Below, in pieces: positions 11,477 through 22,468 of a stretch of 64,000 nucleotides of DNA; the first letter of the stretch is position 1, and the number at the start of each line of letters is the position of its first letter. A program made the position numbers and the translations under genes. Origin of the DNA: a bacterium (lineage in GTDB: Bacteria; Chloroflexota; Chloroflexia; Chloroflexales; Kallotenuaceae); NCBI GenBank assembly GCA_016781505.1, contig JADDQF010000130.1, forward strand, positions 53,637 through 117,636, read 5' to 3'. Under the pieces are notes generated by a model that worked only from the letters and a program-made list of their open reading frames with translations, was not told the DNA's origin and did not search any database.

Positions 11477-11814
11477 CGTTGTTCTCCTCACACAAACGCC
11501 ACAAGAATTTATACACAGCGAGCTGAAGCTCACGACACGTACACGCAGAAAGGTAGATGTAGTATAGCATGGCGCGCAGCACAGCAAGGCCCAGGCATGT
11601 TTGCCTCGGTGGCAAGGGAGCGACACGAACGCTCGTGATTGTTGGCCGAGCTGCACCATCTGCGCACTTTTGACAGGAGCGCTGCATTCTGAGAGGATTG
11701 CACGAACACGGTCATGCTCATTCGCCGTTGTACAACCGTACCAGCTTGGGTGATGGGAGCACCCAAGAAGTAACGCGTATGGCACGTGCTAGTTTGATAA
11801 GAGCAGCTTAAACC

Positions 11815-12414
11815 ATGACAAGTACCTCGATCCTCGGTGCCATTGGAACTGTGATCGGGTTGATCCGTGCGGTGCCCCAGCTCGTGCGGCTGCTGCGCAC
11901 ACGGCACGCCCACGGCGTGTCCGTCGATACCGCCGCCACCAGCTCGATCGTCAGTTTTGGGTGGGCAACGTACGGCGTGTTGACCACCCAACCGTACGTT
12001 AGTTTTGCCACTGGTTCATCGGGTGTTATCTTCGCCATGATTACCGCGCTGGCGTTGCGGTTTGGGCGGCGCGTCAGGGAATTCAGGATTGCCCCGCTAT
12101 GGCTGGCTGTGTTGCTTCTCGTCGGAATCAGCGCGGGAGAAACCGGGCTGGGCGTGGCGCTGCCGATCAGCGTGCTGGCCGCAAATATCCCCCAGCTGTG
12201 GGTTGCCTATAAAGAAGGCAATTTGGCAGACTTGTCATTGGGCACGTGGCTGCTTTCTATGAGCGACGGCCTGGTCTGGGGCGTGTATGCGCTGATCCAA
12301 CAGGACCTGAAGATCATGGTCTTTGGCGGGTTTCAGCTGACCACAAGCGGGCTAATTGTGGCGTTGAAGCTGGCGCATATGGCCAAACAATCAAAGCATG
12401 GTGTTGGCGTGTAA
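11815..12414 (+). CDS. PQ-loop repeat (SWEET-like) membrane protein
   Basis: Two PQ-loop units: AVPQLVRLLRTRHAHGVS and NIPQLWVAYKEGNLADLSLGTWLL. Confidence 0.75.
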   Translation: MTSTSILGAIGTVIGLIRAVPQLVRLLRTRHAHGVSVDTAATSSIVSFGWATYGVLTTQPYVSFATGSSGVIFAMITALALRFGRRVREFRIAPLWLAVLLLVGISAGETGLGVALPISVLAANIPQLWVAYKEGNLADLSLGTWLLSMSDGLVWGVYALIQQDLKIMVFGGFQLTTSGLIVALKLAHMAKQSKHGVGV

Positions 12415-12464
12415 GGTTAACGGCCGAAATGACCAGCGCAGCTACGGGGAGCTACGCCATGCAA

Positions 12465-12497
12465 TGCACAGGAGCCCGCTCAGTGAGCTCCTGTGCA
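12465..12497. terminator. Bidirectional terminator hairpin between convergent genes
   Basis: TGCACAGGAGC...GCTCCTGTGCA, 11-bp perfect stem, 11-nt loop. Confidence 0.6.
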
Positions 12498-12517
12498 ACA
12501 TCGATATGCGCTGTGGT

Positions 12518-13108
12518 TTAGTCGGAGGTTGTGCGCTGGGGTGGCCAGCTCAACACCAGTGGGCCACCAATGCCACCCATGATCGCGCCCCAGATCGCGC
12601 CCTGCAGATAGTTGCCGGTCATCGACGCCAACAGCAGGCACAAGATAATCCCGAAGACGGCGCCGATCAAAATCCGCCGCAGGAGCACACCACGCGGCGC
12701 GGGATCATCCTGCACCGGAGCACTCACCTTGGGCGCGGCCGCTGGCTTGGGCGGGGCAGCTTTCGGCGCAGCTGGAGCAGGCGCAGCTGCCGCTGCACGG
12801 GCCGGCGGTTGGGTTGCAGCCGCATCCGGCGCAGTTGTTACCACGGGTGCGTCGCCCCCGGCCGCTTTCTTGGCAGCGTTTGCCGCTCGGATCGCCTCCA
12901 GCTTCGCCTTTTTGTCGTCCGACATGTTCGCGCCCGAAGCTGCTGGCGCCGATGTGGGGGCAGCAGCCGGCGCCTGAGTGGTTGCTGCGGCTACGGGAGC
13001 AGCTGGAGCGGCCGCGGGAGCCGCAGTGCCTTCAGCCTCTTTCTTAGCCCGGTTTGCAGCACGGATCGCTTCGAGCCGTGCCTTTTTGTCGTCTGCTGTG
13101 TCTGCCAT
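12518..13108 (-). CDS. Membrane-anchored repeat protein with two DDKKAxLEAIRAANxAKK units and Ala/Pro linkers
   Basis: TADDKKARLEAIRAANRAKKEAEG and MSDDKKAKLEAIRAANAAKKAAGG; hydrophobic C-terminus. Confidence 0.7.
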   Translation of the reverse strand: MADTADDKKARLEAIRAANRAKKEAEGTAAPAAAPAAPVAAATTQAPAAAPTSAPAASGANMSDDKKAKLEAIRAANAAKKAAGGDAPVVTTAPDAAATQPPARAAAAAPAPAAPKAAPPKPAAAPKVSAPVQDDPAPRGVLLRRILIGAVFGIILCLLLASMTGNYLQGAIWGAIMGGIGGPLVLSWPPQRTTSD

Positions 13109-13224
13109 ATGCATTCCTTGAATCGGATGAACTGCTTTGCACCACAAAATCGGCTACACCGAGCCACAATTAAGTATTCAGTATATAGCGATTTTGCTTT
13201 TGTGCAACCAGCACAGGACGGAGC

Positions 13225-13337
13225 ATAGGCATCAGGCATCAGGTGCGAAGCGTATTGCTCCTCAGTTCACCACAGCACTGCCGCACATCACTCCCACTGA
13301 TACCTGTTGCCTGTAGCCTGTAGCCTGTAGCCTATCT
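13225..13337. repeat. Degenerate heptanucleotide repeat tracts (CCTGWWG-type) in inverted arrangement
   Basis: GCATCAG x2 near 13227-13243; CCTGTTG-CCTGTAG-CCTGTAG-CCTGTAG-CCTATCT at 13303-13337. Confidence 0.75.
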
Positions 13338-14493
13338 ACAACTGTGCCGCGAAGCTGCCGAGCACATGGCGGGCGATCACCATCCGCTGGATCTCGCTCG
13401 TGCCCTCGCCAATCGTCAACAGGCGGGTGTCACGATACAGACGCTCAACCGGATACTCGGACGAGTAGCCATTGCCGCCCAGCACCTGGATCGCATCCCG
13501 GCAGATCTTCTCGGAGGCTTCGGTGGCGTACAGCTTCGCCACGGCCGCCGCATGGGAAAAAGGCTGGCCCTGGTCTTTGAGCCAGGCCACCTTGTACACC
13601 AGCAGCCGGGCTGCTTCCAAGCCCACGACCATGTCCGCGATCATGTTGGAGACCGACTGATACGCGCCGATCGGCTTGCCAAAGGTTTCGCGCTGCTGGG
13701 CATACTTAACGGCCGTCTCGTACGCGGTTTGGGCCAGACCAATGGCCATCGCGCCGATGGTGATGCGACCGCCGTCCAGCACCTGGAGAAAATGCGAGTA
13801 GCCGCGACCACGCTGCCCCAGCAGGTTTTCCTTCGGCACGCGCACATCATTCAAAAACACAGCGGTGCTCATCGAGCCGCGCAGGCCCATCTTGTGCTCG
13901 TGCTTGCCGAAGCTCAGGCCAGGCGTGCCGCGCGGCACAATAATCATCGAGATGCCTTTGCGGCCCTGCTCCTTGTCGGTAAGCGCTGCCACAATGATAT
14001 GCCCGGCGATCGGCGCATTAGTGATCCACAGCTTCTCGCCGTTGATCACCCACTCGTCGCCTTCCAAACGTGCCGTGGTCCGAGTTGCACCGGCATCCGA
14101 GCCCGCCTGTGGCTCCGTCAAGCCAAAGGCGGCCATGTACTCGCCTTGTGCCGCTGGCGTTAAGAACCGCCGCTTCTGCTCCTCGGTGCCGAACAGATGC
14201 AGCGGCGTCGAGCCGAGACCGATATGGGCCAGATAGGCCAGGGCTGTAGAACCGTCGCCGCGAGCAATTTCCTCCGTCGCCAAGGCGACGCTTAGCGCGT
14301 CGGCCTCAGCGCCGCCATATTCTTCCGGAAAGGGCAAGCCCAGCAAGCCGAGCTCGGCCATGTGGCGGAAAATAGCGTGGGGGAACTCGCCCGTCGCGTC
14401 GATGTGCGCGGACCTGGGCGCGATCTCCTTTTGGGCAAAGTCACGCACGGTCTGCTGGATAAACTGTTGTTCTTCGGTCAGCTCGAAATTCAC
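13336..14493 (-). CDS. Acyl-CoA dehydrogenase
   Basis: FGLTEPQAGSDAGATRTTA; GGNGYSSEYPVERLYRDTRLLTIGEGTSEIQ. Confidence 0.95.
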   Translation of the reverse strand: MNFELTEEQQFIQQTVRDFAQKEIAPRSAHIDATGEFPHAIFRHMAELGLLGLPFPEEYGGAEADALSVALATEEIARGDGSTALAYLAHIGLGSTPLHLFGTEEQKRRFLTPAAQGEYMAAFGLTEPQAGSDAGATRTTARLEGDEWVINGEKLWITNAPIAGHIIVAALTDKEQGRKGISMIIVPRGTPGLSFGKHEHKMGLRGSMSTAVFLNDVRVPKENLLGQRGRGYSHFLQVLDGGRITIGAMAIGLAQTAYETAVKYAQQRETFGKPIGAYQSVSNMIADMVVGLEAARLLVYKVAWLKDQGQPFSHAAAVAKLYATEASEKICRDAIQVLGGNGYSSEYPVERLYRDTRLLTIGEGTSEIQRMVIARHVLGSFAAQL

Positions 14494-14761
14494 AGCATTC
14501 CTCCTCGTTGAGGATGATCAACATATCAGCGTTCAAACGTTCGGCTACAGGTACGCCGGGGCCAGAAGCCTACCTTGGGACACAGCATTCGTCACACATT
14601 AAGTGTACTCCGGCTACGGTCCCCCTGCAACTTGGCGCAATGGGCCAACGCAGGGACCCTGGTTCCCCCACCTGAGCCGAAGGCACGAAAAATGACAGGA
14701 ATGAGCACGGACTTTGCCCGTTCTGGACGGGTACGTGTGCAGGGAGATGAAGGAGGATGCC

Positions 14762-14998
14762 ATGAGCGAGAAGACTGTAGTGGTGTACACTCAGCCCGGC
14801 TGAGCGCCATGTCACCAGGAGATAGAGTTTCTATCTCGGCACGGAGTTGTGTTTACCAACAAGAACATTCGGGAAGATCCAGTGGCGCTGCAGGAAGTGA
14901 TTGCAACCGGCAGTACCTCAACCCCAACCACGATCATCGACGGCCAGCTGATCATCGGCTTTGACCAACGTCGGCTCAAGGAATTGCTGAACCTGTAA
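14762..14998 (+). CDS. Glutaredoxin/NrdH-like protein with in-frame TGA at the first active-site Cys; candidate selenoprotein
   Basis: AGGAGG-N4-ATG; MSEKTVVVYTQPG[TGA 14801-14803]APCHQEIEFLSRHGVVFTNKNIREDPVALQEVIATGSTSTPTTIIDGQLIIGFDQRRLKELLNL-TAA; UxxC motif, cis-Pro TSTPT; absent from the ORF track. Confidence 0.8.
14804..14839 (+). promoter_or_regulatory. Candidate bacterial SECIS element just downstream of the in-frame TGA
   Basis: GAGATAG(14819-14825)-AGTTT-CTATCTC(14831-14837), perfect 7-bp stem; loop begins 22 nt after the TGA; G at second loop position. Confidence 0.65.
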
Positions 14999-15233
14999 GG
15001 TAGGTTTTGCCCGATGCCCTCCCAGCCGATCATCCGGTTGGGAGGGTCGGCCTCGCTTGTCGCACAGCGTAGCGCGATGTTACAACCAGATAGCCGTCCT
15101 CAAACTCCACCAGAACACTGTTCATGCGTCCACGGGCGAGTACCCGGCAGCGTTGATCTTTGCGGTCGGCGAGCCGTGAGCGCCAATACCAGATGCAATC
15201 AAAGCTCATCGGACGTTACTACCTCTCGTTGCG

Positions 15234-16829
15234 TTAAAACAGATCGTCCACGTCCTCCAAGACCTTGGCATAGTCCTTTTTGGCGGCAGTTTTAGGTGCA
15301 ACTGCGGCATAAAAGGTCTCGTCGTAGGGCCGCGTGCGGATCACCACCGGCATCGGCACGGCATGGCCCAAGATCATGGCTTGCTGGCGGGTATCCAGGC
15401 TAGCCAGCACTGCCCGCAGCTTAGCCGCACCGCCCACGCCGGTAAAAACGGCCTCGATGTCGCGCTCGTCGTTCAGGAGCGCGGTAATGCGCGAGCCGAG
15501 CTGCGACATCACCTCGTTATCGATCGCACTCGGCCGCTGATCGACGATCAGCAGGGTCACGCTGTATTTACGAAGCTCACGCGCGATGGTGCCGAAGATT
15601 GTTTGACGCGCCGCCTGTGGATTCAGAAACTTATGCGCTTCCTCGACGGTGATCACCAGCGGACGCGGCCGGTCGCCTTCACGCTTCGACTGGAGATACG
15701 TTTCGGTCTGCTCAACCCAGCGCTGGTGAATCCGTCGTGTGATGATATTGGCTACCAGCATGTACGCCAGCGAGGAGTTGTGCTGCCCAAACTCAAGGAC
15801 CACATGCTTGCCGGCGGCCAGGGCGTCGATGATCCCATCGACCGATTTAACGGGCGCACGCGGCCGCACAAAATCCAGTCGCGCCACCTTTTCCAGCTTG
15901 CGCTTCAACGCGGCCAACGAGCCGCCATGCGCGCCGCTTTTTTGCGCGAATTCGTCTAACTCTTCGCTGCTCATGGCGCGCAAGCGCTCAAGCCATTTGT
16001 CTTTGAAATGATCCACCAGCAGATACGACGTTTCGGCCGCGGTGGAGGTAAGGTTCAGCTCGTCTTGCAGCAGGACCACATCCTCGACGTCGATCTGATC
16101 CAGGCCAATCACCACCTCGCTGTCGATGGTGACACCCCGCTGCCGTGACGATTTGGGATCGAGCGAGTACACCAGCACTTGATGGCCGAAGAGCTGCCGG
16201 AGCCCTTTGACAAAGATGCCTTCTTCCGAGCGCGCGTCCCAGCCGTACTCGGAGTGCATGTCAAAGATCAGGGTGCTGGCCGCGTTGCGTGTGATCACGC
16301 CACACAGCAGCAGCCGCGTCAAAAACGACTTGCCGGTGCCCGACTTGCCGAAGACCCCGTTTGAGCGCTCCACAAAGCGGCCCAGATCCAAACAGACCGG
16401 AATATCCATGTCGAGCGGCATGCCCATCTGGAACTTCGTGCCGCCTTCGGCGCCAAAGACCTGCGCGAAGCTCCGGTCGTCGGCGGTATAGACGGGCGCG
16501 AAATGCCGTGGCACTGTGCGCACTGGCCGCAAGCCTTCCAGGGCGTCGACCATCAGCATCGGAGTGATGTTGAAGGTGCCATAGGTGGCTGTGCCACGTA
16601 GCACGCGCTGCAAAAAATCGTCGTCGTCCGGCGGGGGATCGGCGAGCACATCCCGATTCGCGGCGTCAAGCTTAACGTCGCCGATCATGGAGAAGAACTG
16701 ATGCTGCTCGCCCTGGACCACCACGAACTGGCCGACTCGCAGCTCTTCAATCGAGCTGGCGGGATCGAGCCGAACGGTCAATCCTTCGGTGAGCGAGCCA
16801 GCGACAACCGTGCCAAGTTTATCTTTCAT
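15234..16829 (-). CDS. HerA-like ATPase/translocase (DUF87 type)
   Basis: N-terminal barrel-like region; GKSGTGKSFLTRLLL Walker A; VITVEEAHKFL Walker B-like. Confidence 0.85.
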   Translation of the reverse strand: MKDKLGTVVAGSLTEGLTVRLDPASSIEELRVGQFVVVQGEQHQFFSMIGDVKLDAANRDVLADPPPDDDDFLQRVLRGTATYGTFNITPMLMVDALEGLRPVRTVPRHFAPVYTADDRSFAQVFGAEGGTKFQMGMPLDMDIPVCLDLGRFVERSNGVFGKSGTGKSFLTRLLLCGVITRNAASTLIFDMHSEYGWDARSEEGIFVKGLRQLFGHQVLVYSLDPKSSRQRGVTIDSEVVIGLDQIDVEDVVLLQDELNLTSTAAETSYLLVDHFKDKWLERLRAMSSEELDEFAQKSGAHGGSLAALKRKLEKVARLDFVRPRAPVKSVDGIIDALAAGKHVVLEFGQHNSSLAYMLVANIITRRIHQRWVEQTETYLQSKREGDRPRPLVITVEEAHKFLNPQAARQTIFGTIARELRKYSVTLLIVDQRPSAIDNEVMSQLGSRITALLNDERDIEAVFTGVGGAAKLRAVLASLDTRQQAMILGHAVPMPVVIRTRPYDETFYAAVAPKTAAKKDYAKVLEDVDDLF

Positions 16830-16849
16830 AAGCTGCGTGTATCAGGCAA

Positions 16850-16873
16850 TAGGCTTCAGGCGGCAAGACCTGA
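16850..16873. repeat. Further degenerate heptanucleotide tract (opposite orientation)
   Basis: CAGGCAATAGGCTTCAGGCGG; reverse complement CCGCCTGAAGCCTATTGCCTG, same CCTRWWG register as 13303-13337. Confidence 0.5.
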
Positions 16874-17061
16874 AACGAGCATGTTGAGTGCTGTGAAACT
16901 CAGCACATTGTACACGAGCCAGGCAACGCCAACATGTCCATTTTGGGCAATTCGAGGGTGCGCTTGATCGAACATGTGGTCGCCCAGGTTTGACATAAGC
17001 CATGGTTTGCGCTACCATCCTGGCTCATTAGTTTCAAAAAACCGACACGGAGCCGCATCCT

Positions 17062-17961
17062 ATGCGCGACCAGCTTGACCAGTTTCTGGCACATCTTGCT
17101 AGCGAACGCAGGCTTTCCACCAACACGACTTCAGCGTATCGCACCGACCTTGAGCAGTTCAGCGAGTTTGTTCAAGAGCGTGGCCACGGTGACTGGCACA
17201 ACCTCAGCCGCGATGATGTGCTGGCGTTTTTGCTTTTTTTGAAGGAACGAAGATACGCAACCTCGACGCTTGCTCGCCGCACGGCAGCCGTTAAGTCGTT
17301 CTGTGATTTTCTGGTTCGGGGCAATGTCATCGGCGCCGATCCAACCGCCGAGATGGACTCGCCGCGGGTTGACCGGACGCCCCCAGTGGCGATCTCGGTG
17401 GTCCAGGTGGATGAACTGCTTGAGCTGCCGCTGCGTTCGTCTGGCCCTGAAGCGTTGCGTGACAAAGCGATGCTGGAGCTGCTGTATGCCACGGGTATGC
17501 GCGTGTCTGAGCTGGTGGCGCTGGATCAGCACGACATCAACCTTGAAGCCGAGTGTGTGCGCTGCAATGGACGCAACAAGGAGCGTCAGCTGCCGATCAG
17601 CGCGTCGACCGTTACCGCCGTCGAAGAATACCTTGACATCGCTCGGCCGCAGCTGGCGCGTGGCAGCCGCCAGGTCGATAGTGCCTTGTTCCTCAACCAT
17701 CGCGGCAAGCGGCTGACCCGGCAAGGTTTTTGGCTGATCTTGAAGCGCTACGCCAGCCAGCTTGGCGTACATGAGCTGACACCGCATACGCTGCGCCACT
17801 CGTTTGCCACGCATATGCTGGCCAACGGCGCGGATCTGCGCTCGGTGCAGCAGCTGCTTGGTCATGCGTCGATCTCGACGACCCAGATTTACCAGCAGAT
17901 GGGGCAGAACGAGGACAAGAGCGCCAAGCGCCAAAAAGTGCTCGCGGAGATCGAAAGCTAG
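17062..17961 (+). CDS. xerD: Tyrosine recombinase XerC/XerD-like
   Basis: SAM-like N-domain; ATGMRVSELVAL; HTLRHSFATHMLANGADLRSVQQLLGHASISTTQIYQ. Confidence 0.85.
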   Translation: MRDQLDQFLAHLASERRLSTNTTSAYRTDLEQFSEFVQERGHGDWHNLSRDDVLAFLLFLKERRYATSTLARRTAAVKSFCDFLVRGNVIGADPTAEMDSPRVDRTPPVAISVVQVDELLELPLRSSGPEALRDKAMLELLYATGMRVSELVALDQHDINLEAECVRCNGRNKERQLPISASTVTAVEEYLDIARPQLARGSRQVDSALFLNHRGKRLTRQGFWLILKRYASQLGVHELTPHTLRHSFATHMLANGADLRSVQQLLGHASISTTQIYQQMGQNEDKSAKRQKVLAEIES

Positions 17962-17989
17962 GAGCATGTTGTTCTAAGCGGCGGACAAC

Positions 17990-18300
17990 AGTCTTGATCC
18001 GACGCATGGCCTATGCTATCCTTGGATCCGGCGACGAAACAGAGGAGTACTTGTTCGCGTGTTTCCAGAGAGCCGGCGGGTGGTGCAAGCCGGCAACACA
18101 ACGACGAGGAATGGCGCTGTGGAGCCGAATTGTTTGTTTGAGCGGCGTTTGGCGCGGGAACTAGGCCTAGCTGAACGCAACTGGGGTGGAACCGCGGTGA
18201 ATCGGGGCGGCAGCAAGCGCTAAAGCCGCACCCTGCATCGTCCCCAGGTGGCACGTACCGGCGTACGACGATACGCCCTTACCGCCGCCTGGGGACCTTT
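17990..18300 (+). promoter_or_regulatory. T-box leader (glycine-specific) upstream of glyS
   Basis: AGAGAGCCGGCGGGTGGTGCAAGCCGGC Stem I distal signature; specifier-like GAATGGC (GGC at 18113-18115); T-box CTGGGGTGGAACCGCGGT; terminator GTCCCCAGGTGGC...GCCGCCTGGGGAC. Confidence 0.92.
18240..18296 (+). terminator. Terminator stem of the T-box leader
   Basis: 13-bp stem; its 5' arm CCCCAG can alternatively pair with CTGGGG of the T-box. Confidence 0.75.
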
Positions 18301-18332
18301 GATTCTCCAGGGGCAATCCAAAGGAGGCTGCA

Positions 18333-19949
<1,617 letters not shown>

Positions 19950-20064
19950 CGTCACATCTGCCGCGATCTCATACGCTTGCGGGCAAACCTCGGCCCAGGG
20001 CAGATCTACGGGTCTGCCCCTGGCCGGCACTAGGTTGTCCAACACTCTAAAGTGTAGCCGGAAC

Positions 20065-20823
20065 ATGAGAACATTCACCATTACCAGCCACGTTGCCGAT
20101 CAGGTTGCGGCGCTGGAAGCCAGCAGCGTCCGGCGGCGGGTGTTGTTGAAGCCGCTCAGCTGGGGGCTGTTCACGCTCATGGTTTTGGGTGTCGGACTGC
20201 TTGTGTTTATGGGACGAACGCAGATGGCCCTGGCAGTTGGCGGCGGAGGGCTGATCGCGCTGGTGCTGCTGGGGGTGGTGGCAGTGGCCGGCCCAAAAGA
20301 GCGCGATATTGCGATCAAGCGGGCCGGCGCGGCGGGCGAAGCCGTCCTACCTCAGCTGCTTCGCGCACTGCCCGACACGTATACCTTGCTCAACGGCGTA
20401 CCTGTGCCGGGCGCACGAGCCGACATCGACCATGTCCTCGTCGGGCCGCGCGGCATCTGGGCGATCGAGGCCAAGCATCATGTAGGCATGGTGCAATGTG
20501 TCGGCGATGCCTGGGGTTATGCGCGATTGGGCGCGGGCGGGATACCGCGATCGGGGCATATCGGTAATCCATCGCAGCAGGCGCGCCGCGCTGCAGAGGC
20601 ACTCCAACGCTTTCTGGCGCAACGCCGCCTCCCGCAGCACGTACAGCCGCTGGTCGTCTTCACTCACCCCAAGGTAGAGCTGACACTTGAAGCACCAACG
20701 GTGCCGATCATCCGGGCAGACGAAGTCCTTGCATTTCTGGCCCGCTCACCGGATCGTCTGGCGCCAGCGACCGTCGATCACCTTGTGGATACGCTTCGCA
20801 AGCTACGACCGCTTGCGTCATAA
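20065..20823 (+). CDS. NERD-domain membrane protein
   Basis: Two TM helices; NGVPVPGARADIDHVLVGPRGIWAIEAKHHVG. Confidence 0.8.
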   Translation: MRTFTITSHVADQVAALEASSVRRRVLLKPLSWGLFTLMVLGVGLLVFMGRTQMALAVGGGGLIALVLLGVVAVAGPKERDIAIKRAGAAGEAVLPQLLRALPDTYTLLNGVPVPGARADIDHVLVGPRGIWAIEAKHHVGMVQCVGDAWGYARLGAGGIPRSGHIGNPSQQARRAAEALQRFLAQRRLPQHVQPLVVFTHPKVELTLEAPTVPIIRADEVLAFLARSPDRLAPATVDHLVDTLRKLRPLAS

Positions 20824-20891
20824 TCGCAAGCGGTCGTCTGATGTATCGATTGATGTTCCTGTGACAGGTCTATCCGTCGCGTCGTCGCGCT

Positions 20892-21104
20892 TTAAGCCGC
20901 ACGATTGGGACTACGACGCAGGCGCAGGTTGCCGAAGGTCTTGAGGGAGCGCCAAAGGCTAACCAAAGTTGAATGCAAGCCTGCAAGCTGCGGAACAGCT
21001 GAATCCTGGCCGACTTGTTTCGCTCGACGCATCTGCTCGGCTTCCTTGAGCAGCATAGCCTGACGAGAGGCTGCCAGCAGTTCAAGGTCGTAGATATGTT
21101 GCAC
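20892..21104 (-). CDS. Small hypothetical protein
   Basis: 70 aa ORF, no competing gene; amphipathic; weak evidence. Confidence 0.4.
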   Translation of the reverse strand: MQHIYDLELLAASRQAMLLKEAEQMRRAKQVGQDSAVPQLAGLHSTLVSLWRSLKTFGNLRLRRSPNRAA

Positions 21105-21251
21105 TGTGCCACCTCCCGCCTAATCTATAACCTCACTATCTATAGCTGCGTAACCCACCAGGTAAAGGGAGTTACGTTGTAGCCATACGATACAGGCAGG
21201 CGCGACTTTTCGGCACAGTCTCAGGGCTAAACATTACCTCCGCACAAGGAC

Positions 21252-21283
21252 ACATCCACCACTGCGGCTAAAGTCCAGTGGTG
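21252..21283 (-). terminator. Putative terminator hairpin downstream of MoxR gene
   Basis: TCCACCACTG...CAGTGGTGGA, 10-bp stem. Confidence 0.45.
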
Positions 21284-21331
21284 GACTGCCAACATACAGG
21301 CACGGCGCAACGCTGGGGCAGCTCTCGGCCG

Positions 21332-22327
21332 CTACTCAACCGGAACCGGCACGCGCTCCACGATGTGCTGCACAATCGTGGCGGTCGAGCGGCTGCGTAG
21401 GCGGGCTTCCGGCTGGAGCACCAGGCGATGCGCCAGGGCCGGCACTGCCAGGCGCTTCACATCGTCAGGCAGCACAAATGGACGGCCATTCAGTGCGGCG
21501 TAGGCTTGGCTGGCGCGGTACAACGCGAGCGAGCCACGGGGACTAGCGCCCAGCTCCAAATCGTCCGAGGTGCGCGTGGCACGCACCAATGCAACCAGAT
21601 ATTGTCGCACCACGTCGCTGACAGCGACATGGGCAACTGCTCTTTGCAGGGCATGAAGCTCGTCTGCCCGCACGATGGGCTGCATCTCAGCCAGCGGATC
21701 GGCGTTCCCATGGCGCAGCAAGATGCTGTCTTCTTCTTCCGCCGTCGGATAGCCAAGACTTAGCTTGAGCAGAAAGCGGTCGAGCTGCGCCTCGGGCAGC
21801 GGAAATGTACCTTCCAGCTCGATTGGGTTTTGTGTCGCCAGCACCAGGAATGGCCGCGGCAGCGGGCGCGTCTCGCCATCCAGCGTCACGGTGCGCTCCT
21901 GCATCGCCTCCAGCAGCGCCGACTGAGTGCGCGGCGTCGCACGATTGATTTCGTCGGCAAGCACAATCTGCGCGAAGATCGGACCAGGTCGAAACACAAA
22001 GTCGGCCAGCTTCTGATTGAAATACGACAAGCCCGTAACATCAGTGGGCAGCACATCCGGTGTGAACTGCATGCGCCGAAACTCGCAGTCAAGCGTACGC
22101 GCGAGGGCCCGCGCCAGCGTTGTCTTGCCCGTACCCGGGACATCTTCCAGCAACACATGACCTTCGCACAGCAAGGCGACCAGCAGCAACTCCACGATCT
22201 CCGTCTTGCCAACGACAACGCGACCGATCTGCGCCTGAATATCGGCGCCAAACTGCTGTACCGCCTGAATCGCTGTTTTGGTTGATGCTGCCTGCACTGC
22301 GGGCTCCTTTGCAACTGCCATTCTCAC
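21332..22327 (-). CDS. MoxR-family AAA ATPase
   Basis: EDVPGTGKTTLARALA; LADEINRATPRTQSALLEAMQE; ATQNPIELEGTFPLPEAQLDRF. Confidence 0.95.
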   Translation of the reverse strand: MRMAVAKEPAVQAASTKTAIQAVQQFGADIQAQIGRVVVGKTEIVELLLVALLCEGHVLLEDVPGTGKTTLARALARTLDCEFRRMQFTPDVLPTDVTGLSYFNQKLADFVFRPGPIFAQIVLADEINRATPRTQSALLEAMQERTVTLDGETRPLPRPFLVLATQNPIELEGTFPLPEAQLDRFLLKLSLGYPTAEEEDSILLRHGNADPLAEMQPIVRADELHALQRAVAHVAVSDVVRQYLVALVRATRTSDDLELGASPRGSLALYRASQAYAALNGRPFVLPDDVKRLAVPALAHRLVLQPEARLRSRSTATIVQHIVERVPVPVE

Positions 22328-22468
22328 CGCAGTTTAACACACTTGGTTCACCAGGCCGCATCGTGGCACTGATTATGCTTACTGGCGGCTTGGCATCGCC
22401 TCAAGGTAACCTCTGGATACTGCTATAATATGCATAGATTTTTTAACTTGATGTAAGCACCGAATGTT

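Noticed and set aside
10484-11638. 384-aa plus-strand ORF antisense to the mutase gene
   Set aside because: Shadow ORF in GC-rich DNA; the minus-strand mutase protein has clear family motifs and this translation looks non-protein-like.
14618-14658. Long imperfect hairpin GGTCCCCCTGC...GCAGGGACC upstream of the selenoprotein candidate
   Set aside because: Could be a leader or terminator structure, but no supporting signal; not called as a feature.
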